64,000 bases of DNA from Gimesia chilikensis. Its GTDB lineage: Bacteria; Planctomycetota; Planctomycetia; Planctomycetales; Planctomycetaceae. Positions 44,966 to 52,786 of this stretch are shown here, piece after piece (the stretch's first letter is position 1; the number at the start of each line of letters is the position of its first letter). The stretch is from assembly GCF_007744075.1 (NCBI RefSeq), contig NZ_CP036266.1, positions 955,001 to 1,019,000 of the forward strand. The letters are read 5' to 3'. A program made the position numbers and the translations under genes. The notes below the pieces were generated by a model. That model was not told the DNA's origin. It did no database searches and saw only the letters and a list, made by a program, of their open reading frames with translations.

Positions 44966-45372
44966 TGAGTCGTTCCTGTTTTCTTAACTGGTTATGAGGA
45001 AATAATTTGTTCAGCTGGAGCAAGTAAAAAATGATGAGTCCAGAGAAACGCAGTACGTAAGAGGGGCGAAATAGAAAGGCTTCACCTGACCTTGTCGCAA
45101 TAGAAATCAGACAAGGAGCCCCAGTAAAGCACTCGTATGTAAATACGTTGATTTACCGGAATATTTTTTGAAATATGACAAATATCTCATATTTTGCCGG
45201 CTGGAGAAGTGGCCGGGTGTGCAGGTTCGAGGTTTGAGCCTCGAAAGATTCCGATCTATATCAAAATTGCCCAATTGATGGGGTAAGTCGCTCTTTATGT
45301 GTACGATAGCTTAATAAGGCGACTTTCTTTTTGAAAAGCGGGTCGCGAATCAGTATCGTATTATTCAACAAT
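44966..45372. other. Divergent regulatory region between the DUF1559 and sigma factor genes
   Basis: No gene is seen in these roughly 400 bp, which are A/T-richer than the flanks. The clear structure is a perfect 7-bp hairpin at 45226-45245 (TTCGAGG with CCTCGAA, loop TTTGAG). Promoters for both directions are expected here, but no box pair is convincing. An ECF factor usually controls its own promoter, which would not look like sigma-70. Confidence 0.45.
45226..45245. promoter_or_regulatory. Perfect inverted repeat upstream of the sigma factor gene
   Basis: TTCGAGG and CCTCGAA flank TTTGAG. There is no T run, so it is unlikely to be a terminator. Its place in the divergent region, about 130 bp before the sigma start, fits an operator or an RNA leader element. 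Inferred from position. Confidence 0.35.
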
Positions 45373-45948
45373 ATGAATGAAATCGTTCCGATGGATAATG
45401 AACAGCACCCGACTGACATCTCCGACGATTTGCATGTGAAATTTTTGCATGTATTTACCCAGCATCGGAACCAGATCTATTCGTATATTTTTTCTCTGCT
45501 GCCTCACAGGGATGATGCTGAGGACGTTTTTCAGCGGACCAGTCTGATCCTCTGGAAGAAGTTCCCCGAATACGATGAGTCGAGCAGTTTTTTTTCCTGG
45601 GCCTGTGGCGTCGCCTTTTATGAGGTCAAGAACTTCATCAGGGTGGCACAACGCAAACGACTGCAGTTCCGGGAAGATGTGATTGAACAGCTTGCCGACG
45701 AACGGGCCGGGATCCCTCAGCTGAAACTCGATCAGCGAGCCAGCACGCTGCAGGAATGTATCAAGAAATTAAAAGATAAAGACCGGGAACTGATTAATCA
45801 GGTCTATCGTGAGCAGACTCCTGTCAAGGAACTGGCGGACGCCGCAGGAGCAGCCATTCAGACGTTATATAACAGGCTGAATCAGATCCGCCGTCAGTTA
45901 ACTCACTGTATTGAACGCACGTTGTCATATACAGGAGAGGGAAAATGA
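45373..45948 (+). CDS. ECF-type RNA polymerase sigma factor (planctomycete/verrucomicrobial group)
   Basis: ATG 45373 is taken as start (191 residues); the frame begins at a TTG (45331) and another ATG is at 45391. Region 2 is clear (QHRNQIYSYIFSLLPHRDDAEDVFQRT, FFSWACGVAFYEVKNFIR) and region 4 has the helix-turn-helix (RELINQVYREQTPVKELADA, AAIQTLYNRLNQIRRQL). It would direct RNA polymerase to its own promoter set in response to an envelope or nutrient signal. It overlaps the FecR-like gene at ATGA, so the latter is the probable anti-sigma regulator, and the PSCyt/DUF1501 genes downstream are likely targets. Confidence 0.93.
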   Translation: MNEIVPMDNEQHPTDISDDLHVKFLHVFTQHRNQIYSYIFSLLPHRDDAEDVFQRTSLILWKKFPEYDESSSFFSWACGVAFYEVKNFIRVAQRKRLQFREDVIEQLADERAGIPQLKLDQRASTLQECIKKLKDKDRELINQVYREQTPVKELADAAGAAIQTLYNRLNQIRRQLTHCIERTLSYTGEGK

Positions 45949-47657
45949 GCCAGAACAATCAGCATAACGAAATCCTGTATGAGCTGTTTGGTGCACTGTG
46001 CAATGAAAGCATCACGCCCGAGCAGCATCAGCAGCTTGAAGAGATTCTGGCTACCGATGCCGATGCCCGGGAAAAGTATTTCAACTATCTGGAGCTGCAC
46101 CTGAATCTCGATCGTCTGCACGACGAACAGACAGACGCGGAATTTGAATTTCAACCGCATATTTCTCCCGCCAGTCAGACAAATACACTGCCCGAGAATG
46201 TCTGGAAAACGTCCCAGGTTCTGTTACTGATGAGCGCATTGATCTGTGTGACAGTCATCGTCAGTTTCGTCGCTCTGAGTCAGCCACAGGCACCCGCTCT
46301 GCTTAGTCAGGTGGGGCCCGCTATTCCCGCTCTTGACGAATCACCGCTCGCGAAAGTTACCCAGACCGCAGCAGTCCGTTTTGCAGAAGGTGCACCGCTG
46401 CTGAAAGTCGGTTCCCCGATCGAGGAAGGTCAGGAATATGCGATTTCGGCCGGTCAGCTGCAGCTGATTTTTGCCAATGGTGCGGAAGTGATTTTAACCG
46501 GTCCTGCCGTTTTTGAGAGCCAGGGCTGCGAGCATCTGGCGGTACGCTACGGTGCCTGTTCGGTTTATGCACCCGATGGTGCAGAAGGCTTTACCGTCGA
46601 AACCCCGCTCTCCAACGTTGTCGATTACGGCACCCGCTTCTCGGTGAATGTTTCAGAAGCAGGTATCACCGACGTGCAGGTGATTGAAGGCGAAACCGAT
46701 GTTCGTCCCGTCAAGCTGGATCCGTCCTGTGATCTACCCCCCAAGCGTCTGACCCGGGGCATGGCGCAGCGGCTGACTACCAACAACGGTCTGGTCGTAG
46801 ACGAAATTCCCTTCGACAAGAGCCAGTACGTTTCCCAGCTGCCCGACCGGATCGTAACTTATACGACATCCAAGGGCCCCAGCAACCGCGCCCAGGACCT
46901 GAAATGCGTGACTGTGCAGCGTGGCGGAAAACAATACCAATACGAAATCGAAGACCTGATTGGCGTCGAGCTGACACACTACACCGGGAAATCTTTCCTG
47001 ACGCGGAATGACGGTGTCGACCCGGGTAAGGACGACAATTCAGAAACACTCCGTCGTCATCTGCTCGATCAGGACCACTGTCTGTTGACAGGCGTTGTCA
47101 ATCCGGGTGGGTCTACCAGCCCCCTGACAACTCCGCCGGTGATGAATCCGGTCAACGATCCCAGTCAACCAAATACACCAGGTATGGCAGTCCGTTTCCA
47201 TCAGCCGATCGTCAACGACGCCGGTCCGGATATCGTGCTGTTCGATCTGCAGGTCATCGTGCATAGCACTACTGGCGATGCCTTTTATGTCACTCCGCTC
47301 CCCTTTTCCTCAAAACTGAAAACACACAAAGTTGAACAGTTTGATATCGATCTGGCTTCTCCGGAAGCACAGCTGCTCGAGAAATTCTGGCTGCATATTT
47401 TCCAGCAGAAGAACAAGAATCAGCAGGATGCAATTCAATCGATCAGCGAACTGGAATCAGCCATCGGCAATGGTGGTAACTGGCATGTGGTCGGCGCGAA
47501 AGCTCTGGCTGTAGGCATTGATCTGTCCGACCTGGGAGTCCCGGAAGGCCAGACTGTCGACGGAATCTTCCTCCAGGATGCCCTCGACAACCAGGACATT
47601 GTCGATCCGGTCTTTATTGCCGGGTTCCCTCCGTTGAAACATACCACTGAAAAATAA
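45945..47657 (+). CDS. FecR-domain anti-sigma/regulator-like membrane protein
   Basis: This 570-residue protein overlaps the sigma factor stop (ATGA). An N-terminal cytoplasmic helical part (about 1-80) carries ITPEQHQQLEEIL and ADAREKYFNYLELHL, the planctomycete anti-sigma pattern. One membrane helix is near 92-112 (LLLMSALICVTVIVSFVALS). A FecR-like beta domain follows (FAEGAPLLKVGSPIEEGQEY, FANGAEVILTGPAVFE, GFTVETPLSNVVDYGTRFSV, VIEGETDV). The C-terminal 270 residues are a beta-rich region without a family I can name. It probably holds the sigma factor inactive until an extracytoplasmic signal arrives. Confidence 0.88.
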   Translation: MSQNNQHNEILYELFGALCNESITPEQHQQLEEILATDADAREKYFNYLELHLNLDRLHDEQTDAEFEFQPHISPASQTNTLPENVWKTSQVLLLMSALICVTVIVSFVALSQPQAPALLSQVGPAIPALDESPLAKVTQTAAVRFAEGAPLLKVGSPIEEGQEYAISAGQLQLIFANGAEVILTGPAVFESQGCEHLAVRYGACSVYAPDGAEGFTVETPLSNVVDYGTRFSVNVSEAGITDVQVIEGETDVRPVKLDPSCDLPPKRLTRGMAQRLTTNNGLVVDEIPFDKSQYVSQLPDRIVTYTTSKGPSNRAQDLKCVTVQRGGKQYQYEIEDLIGVELTHYTGKSFLTRNDGVDPGKDDNSETLRRHLLDQDHCLLTGVVNPGGSTSPLTTPPVMNPVNDPSQPNTPGMAVRFHQPIVNDAGPDIVLFDLQVIVHSTTGDAFYVTPLPFSSKLKTHKVEQFDIDLASPEAQLLEKFWLHIFQQKNKNQQDAIQSISELESAIGNGGNWHVVGAKALAVGIDLSDLGVPEGQTVDGIFLQDALDNQDIVDPVFIAGFPPLKHTTEK

Positions 47658-47729
47658 CTGCATTACTGCATAACAATAAATTCGAGTACGTTCAGAAGAT
47701 AGATACCCTTTTATTTTCAGCGTCGCTAA

Positions 47730-50700
47730 ATGAAAGAGACTAAATTCATGAGACTCCTTGCTGTTAGTCTATTGCTGTTAATCTCGGTCCCTGCGGTCCA
47801 CGCAGCCGATAAAGCTCAAACTCCGAACGCCGCTGATGCGCATCAGCAGTTGAAGTTCTTCGAGAAAAATGTACGCCCCCTGCTGATTAAACACTGCCTG
47901 GAATGCCATGGCGAAAAGAAGCAGAAAGGTGAACTGCGGCTGGACTCTCTCAAAGCAATGCTGCAGGGGGGAGAGAGCGGTTCTGCTTCGGTCGTGCCCG
48001 GAAAATCGTCCGAAAGTCTGCTGATCGAGGCTGTCAAATACGAATCATACGAAATGCCACCCGAGAAGAAGCTCTCTGATAAAGAGATTGCCGTGCTGAC
48101 TCGCTGGGTGGATGAAGGCGCATTCTGGCCACAGCACGAAGATCATGTTATCAAACAGCGGAAAAATGAAACCTTCTTCACCGAAGAAGATCGCAGCTTC
48201 TGGGTCTTCCAGCCGGTCGAGGAGCCCAAGGTTCCCCAAGTGGATCAGGCACAGTGGTCAAAGAACCCCGTCGATGCATTCGTCTATCGCCGTCTGAAAA
48301 AAGAAGGTCTCACTCCCGCGGATGAAGCGAGCCGGACGGCACTGATTCGGCGTGCCTACTTCGACCTGCTGGGACTGCCTCCCACCGTCGAGCAAATCAA
48401 CGCTTTTGTGAATGATCCCTCTCCCGATGCCTGGCCACGTCTGATTGACGAGCTGCTGGAAAGCCCGCACTACGGCGAAAAGTGGGCCCGTCACTGGCTG
48501 GACGTTGTCCGCTATGCGGAATCGGATGGTTTCAACCAGGATGCATTCCGACCGGAAATCTGGCGTTACCGGGACTATGTCATTGAGTCATTCAATTCAG
48601 ACAAGCCTTACTCCCGCTTCGTCAAGGAACAATTGGCCGGCGATGAAATCGCTCCCGAAGATCCCAATGCTCTGGCAGCCACCGGCTTCCTGAGACACTA
48701 CCTCTACGAGTACAACCAGCGTGATTCTCGTACTCAGTGGAATGACATTCTGGATAATATCACCGATGCTACCGGGGATGTGTTCCTGGGCGTCAGCATG
48801 GGTTGTGCCCGCTGCCACGATCATAAGTTCGATCCGATTCCCAACCAGGACTATTATCGCCTGCGGGCCTTCTTTGCTCCGCTGATGCCCCGCGATGACG
48901 TTCCTTTTGCGACTCCACAGGAGCAGGCAGAATACAATCAAAAACTTGAAGTCTGGGAAAAGAAAACCGCTGATATTCGCGCTCAAATTGATGAGCTCAC
49001 CAAAAGTAAGCTGGAGCGGGCCGCTGCGAATCAGATTAAGATGTTCCCGCCCGACCTCCAGGAAATTATGGCTAAGCCGCAAGGAGAGTGGACCGCGCTG
49101 GAACACCAGCTGGCCGATCTCATTCAGCGACAGGTCGACATTCAGGAAAGCCGGGCGCTGGCTTCTCTGAAGAAGAGCGACAAGGATGACGGCAAGAAAT
49201 ACAACGAACTGCTCAAGCAGCTGGCGGCCTTCGATGATCTGAAGCCCAAACCGCTGCCAACCGGTATGAGTGTTACTGACGCGCCCGGTGCACCACCGGT
49301 GACCACGATTCCCGATGATCCAAGCCATACGCCCATCGATCCCGGATTCCTCTCGCTGCTTAAGCCGGGAGAAGCCGAGATTATGCAGATTTCAACCGCC
49401 CCGCATTCTTCAGGGCGACGTACTGCACTGGCGAACTGGATGGTCGATCCCAATAACCGGCTCACAACCCGTGTGATGACCAACCGGGTCTGGCAGTACC
49501 ATTTCGGTACCGGCCTGGTCGCGACTTCCAACGACTTCGGTCACATGGGAGAAGCACCGACTCATCCCGAGTTGCTCGACTGGTTGACCTCCTATTTCGT
49601 AGAAAATAACTGGAGTATCAAGAGTCTGCACCGGTTGATCATGAATTCGAAGACCTACCGTCTGTCGGCCTTTCATCCCAATCCGGGACCGGCTGAGTTG
49701 AAAGATCCCCAGAACCGTCTGTACTGGCGGGGAAATATCCGTCGCCTGAATGCGGAAGACATTCGCGATGCGGCACTGCTGATTTCAGGTGAACTGGATA
49801 CAAAACTGGGCGGCCCCAGTGTCAGTGCCAGCCAGCCGCGACGCAGTGTCTACACCATCATGAAGCGGAATAAGCAGGATGAAGTCCTCGGGGCGTTCGA
49901 CCTGCCGGGCGGCATTCAGAGTACTGCCAAGCGGGATGTCACCACGACCGCAAACCAGGCTCTGTTGATGCTCAACGGAAAATGGTTCCTGTCGCGTGCC
50001 AAAGCCATGGCCCGCACAGTCAAGTCGGAATCATTTAAAGATGACCGGGAACTGGTTTCGTTCCTGCATCAGAAGACATACGGCAAGAAACCGGAACCGG
50101 CGGAAATTGATCTTATGCTTGGCTTCCTCAAATCACAGGAAAAACGCGTAGCAGCTGCAGCCGAATCTCAACAGCAGACCTACGTTGGTCAGATCACGCA
50201 GACCGATGCGGAAGCAGTCAAGCTGGGTAAAGGCTCGACGCTGAATGATCTGCACCTGTCTCCAGCCCATGCGTTGCCCGATGAAGATTTCACAATCGAA
50301 GCAACGGTCAAACTGGATTCCATCTATGAGAACGCCGCCGTCAATACGATCGCCTCTCACTGGACCGGTAATAATAAACAGCAGGGCTGGTCTCTGGGAG
50401 TCACCAGTCAGAAGTCTGCTTACAAGCCGCGGAATCTGATTCTGCAGTTAGTCGGTAAGAACAAGGAAGGCAAACTGACTTACGAAGTTGTGCCTTCCAA
50501 CATCCACCTGGAACTCAATAAGCCCTATTACGTCGCCGCAACCGTCGATATTTCAGAGACCGGAGAGTCCGGCATTCACTTCTATGTGAAAGCCCTTGAC
50601 TCGCAGGAACCTGTGCAGACAGCTGCAGTAAAACACAAGGTCGTCGGCGACTATCGTCCGGGGCATGATTTTATTCTGGGCGGTCGCGAGAAAACCTCCG

Positions 50701-50975
50701 GCAGTCGCTGGAACGGGATGCTCGACAATGTCCGGCTATCTCGTGCAGCACTGACCCCGGAAGAACTTTTGATTAATAAGCCGGAACAGCGGCCCGAGTC
50801 CGTGGTCGGTTTCTGGCAGTTTAATACACAGCAGGGACTGCTGAAAAACAGTCTGGCTGATCGTCTGCATCTGTCTGCTCCCGCTGGTTCGGGAGGCGCT
50901 GATGCACGACAGCAGGCCCTCGTTGACTTGTGTCACGTGATGTTGAACTCCAACGGATTTCTGTATCTCGATTAA
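47730..50975 (+). CDS. PSCyt1-DUF1549-DUF1553 (PSD1) exported protein with inserted LamG-like domain
   Basis: The 1081-residue protein has a signal peptide (MRLLAVSLLLLISVPAVHA, from residue 7; ATG 47748 is an alternative start). Two C-x-x-C-H motifs are visible: HCLECHGEKK near residue 57 (PSCyt1) and GCARCHDHKFDPI near 359 (end of DUF1549). DUF1553 follows (RTALANWMVDPNNRLTTRV). Between about 815 and 1060 lies a concanavalin/LamG-like beta sandwich (FTIEATVKLDSIYENAAVNT, HFYVKAL, MLDNVRLSRAALTPEELL). The usual PSD1 end, LCHVMLNSNGFLYLD, resumes after it. The family is presumed to bind heme c and work with DUF1501 proteins on polymeric substrates; no activity is proven. Confidence 0.93.
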   Translation: MKETKFMRLLAVSLLLLISVPAVHAADKAQTPNAADAHQQLKFFEKNVRPLLIKHCLECHGEKKQKGELRLDSLKAMLQGGESGSASVVPGKSSESLLIEAVKYESYEMPPEKKLSDKEIAVLTRWVDEGAFWPQHEDHVIKQRKNETFFTEEDRSFWVFQPVEEPKVPQVDQAQWSKNPVDAFVYRRLKKEGLTPADEASRTALIRRAYFDLLGLPPTVEQINAFVNDPSPDAWPRLIDELLESPHYGEKWARHWLDVVRYAESDGFNQDAFRPEIWRYRDYVIESFNSDKPYSRFVKEQLAGDEIAPEDPNALAATGFLRHYLYEYNQRDSRTQWNDILDNITDATGDVFLGVSMGCARCHDHKFDPIPNQDYYRLRAFFAPLMPRDDVPFATPQEQAEYNQKLEVWEKKTADIRAQIDELTKSKLERAAANQIKMFPPDLQEIMAKPQGEWTALEHQLADLIQRQVDIQESRALASLKKSDKDDGKKYNELLKQLAAFDDLKPKPLPTGMSVTDAPGAPPVTTIPDDPSHTPIDPGFLSLLKPGEAEIMQISTAPHSSGRRTALANWMVDPNNRLTTRVMTNRVWQYHFGTGLVATSNDFGHMGEAPTHPELLDWLTSYFVENNWSIKSLHRLIMNSKTYRLSAFHPNPGPAELKDPQNRLYWRGNIRRLNAEDIRDAALLISGELDTKLGGPSVSASQPRRSVYTIMKRNKQDEVLGAFDLPGGIQSTAKRDVTTTANQALLMLNGKWFLSRAKAMARTVKSESFKDDRELVSFLHQKTYGKKPEPAEIDLMLGFLKSQEKRVAAAAESQQQTYVGQITQTDAEAVKLGKGSTLNDLHLSPAHALPDEDFTIEATVKLDSIYENAAVNTIASHWTGNNKQQGWSLGVTSQKSAYKPRNLILQLVGKNKEGKLTYEVVPSNIHLELNKPYYVAATVDISETGESGIHFYVKALDSQEPVQTAAVKHKVVGDYRPGHDFILGGREKTSGSRWNGMLDNVRLSRAALTPEELLINKPEQRPESVVGFWQFNTQQGLLKNSLADRLHLSAPAGSGGADARQQALVDLCHVMLNSNGFLYLD

Positions 50976-51039
50976 GGATCAAGCAGAAACGCCATCAAAC
51001 ACCCGTGACCATTAAACGCTTTTGCGGAAAGATAATCTC

Positions 51040-52494
51040 ATGAATCAATATCAGGATATCAATACTGTCGTCAATCGTCGTCAGCTCCTCATGCAGGCTG
51101 GAGCCGGCTTCGGTGGGATCGCTTTGAACGCCATGCTCGCACAGCAGGCCGAAGCAGCTGCAAAGACGAAACCAAAGAAGCCTACGCAATCATTTTCACC
51201 TCTGTCAGCCAAGCAGACGCACTTCCCGGCAACCGCGAAGAGTGTAATCTTCCTGTTCATGGAAGGGGGCCCCAGCCACATCGACATGTTCGATCCCAAG
51301 CCGGCACTGCAGAAGCTGGCTGGCAAACCGCTGCCCGACAGTTTCGAAAAGCCGATTACCGCGATGGGCGAAATCAACGCTCCCCTGCTGGCATCCAAAC
51401 GCAAATGGAAACAGCACGGCGAAGCCGGTACCTGGGTTTCCGACTGGTTGCCGAATATCGCAACCTGTGTCGATGACATCGCTGTCGTACGCGGCTGCTG
51501 GACTAACGGGATTAACCACGCCGGTGGTGTCTGCCAGATGAATACCTGCATCCCGCTCGCCGGGCGTCCTTCACTCGGCAGTTGGGTGACTTATGGACTG
51601 GGAACCGAAAACGAAAGTCTGCCCGCCTTCGTCGTTATTCAGGATAACAACGGCACGGTAGTCAATGGTCCGCGTAACTGGGGAACGGCTTTCATTCCCG
51701 CCGTGTACCAGGGAACCCGCTTGAATACAGGTAAGGAACCTATCTCCAATCTGTATCGTCCCGATGATGTGTTTGTCACCCAGGAATCAGGCAAACTGGA
51801 TCTGCTTGCCAAGCTGAATGAGCGGCATGCTGCGTCCCGCAAACAGCAGTCTGAACTGGATGCTCGAATTGAATCCTACGAGCTGGCGTTCCGCATGCAG
51901 GCTGCTGCTCCCGAAGCTGTCGACCTGACTCAGGAAACCCAGGCGACCCGGGAAATGTACGGGATGGACGAGAAAGAGACCCAGGTCTACGGCACCAACT
52001 GTCTGCTGGCCCGCCGCCTGGTCGAACGCGGCGTCCGCTTCGTGCAGCTCTACAATGGTGCTGGTAGTAAGTGGGATTCACACTCCGGTATTGAAAAACG
52101 TCATTCGGCACTCTGTCGCGGCATGGATAAATGTGTTGCCGGCTTGCTCAAAGACCTCAAGCAGCGTGGTCTGCTCGATTCGACTCTCGTCGTCTGGGGC
52201 GGAGAATTTGGTCGAACCCCGATGAGTGAAAAAGGGGATGGCCGCGATCATAACCCGACCGGCTTTACCATGTTCATGGCTGGTGGCGGTGTGAAAGGGG
52301 GCCAGACGATCGGCGGGACCGACGAATTGGGCCTCTATGCCGTCGAAGACCGGATGCATGTGAAAGACATTCACACCAGTATTTATCACCTGCTCGGTCT
52401 GAGTAACATGAAGCTGGAATATCGCCACAAGGGAAGTCCGGAACGCCCCACGCTGAACGAAGGGGAATTCATGGAAAAACTGGTGACTGGCTAG
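51040..52494 (+). CDS. DUF1501 family exported protein
   Basis: ATG 51040 is preferred over the in-frame TTG at 51022; GGAAAG precedes it. The 484-residue protein has a Tat-type leader (NRRQLLMQAGAGFGGIAL) and the sulfatase/alkaline-phosphatase-like DUF1501 fold: VIFLFMEGGPSHIDMFDPKP, RGCWTNGINHAGGVCQMNT, DSHSGIEKRHSALCRGMDK, STLVVWGGEFGRTPMSE, DHNPTGFTMFMAGGGVKGG. The conserved Asp, His and Glu positions could bind metal. It follows the LamG-containing PSD1 gene by 64 bp, the standard planctomycete pairing. Confidence 0.94.
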   Translation: MNQYQDINTVVNRRQLLMQAGAGFGGIALNAMLAQQAEAAAKTKPKKPTQSFSPLSAKQTHFPATAKSVIFLFMEGGPSHIDMFDPKPALQKLAGKPLPDSFEKPITAMGEINAPLLASKRKWKQHGEAGTWVSDWLPNIATCVDDIAVVRGCWTNGINHAGGVCQMNTCIPLAGRPSLGSWVTYGLGTENESLPAFVVIQDNNGTVVNGPRNWGTAFIPAVYQGTRLNTGKEPISNLYRPDDVFVTQESGKLDLLAKLNERHAASRKQQSELDARIESYELAFRMQAAAPEAVDLTQETQATREMYGMDEKETQVYGTNCLLARRLVERGVRFVQLYNGAGSKWDSHSGIEKRHSALCRGMDKCVAGLLKDLKQRGLLDSTLVVWGGEFGRTPMSEKGDGRDHNPTGFTMFMAGGGVKGGQTIGGTDELGLYAVEDRMHVKDIHTSIYHLLGLSNMKLEYRHKGSPERPTLNEGEFMEKLVTG

Positions 52495-52537
52495 TTGATT
52501 GTATAAGTGTATTTAAAATAATACTTTACGAATAGAT

Positions 52538-52582
52538 GAGCGGTTTGCGTGCTGTCAAAGGTCACCAAACCGCTCTTTTTTA
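52538..52582 (+). terminator. Intrinsic terminator closing the sigma/FecR/PSD1/DUF1501 block
   Basis: GAGCGGTTTG (52538-52547) pairs with CAAACCGCTC (52566-52575), a 10-bp stem with a long loop that can pair further, followed by TTTTTT. It lies 43 bp after the DUF1501 stop. Confidence 0.85.
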
Positions 52583-52639
52583 TGTAACCCGGACCTTTTT
52601 ACCGTTTCTGATTAATCCAACCCGTTTGAAAATCCTCTC

Positions 52640-52670
52640 TTGCACTTCGGGGTAAAACCGATACCATAAT
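52640..52670 (+). promoter_or_regulatory. Possible promoter for the second PSD1/DUF1501 pair
   Basis: TTGCAC (52640-52645) and CATAAT (52665-52670) are separated by 19 bp, in an A/T-rich stretch about 115 bp before ATG 52787. The spacing is longer than ideal. Confidence 0.3.
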
Positions 52671-52786
52671 ATATAAGCAACTTTTAGTTATTATTCGACT
52701 TTGAGCTGCTCATGAGCCCTCCATTTAGACTGCCTGGTTCCGCCGGGTAGCCCTCACCATAAACCTTACCATGAGAGTCTTCTTCT

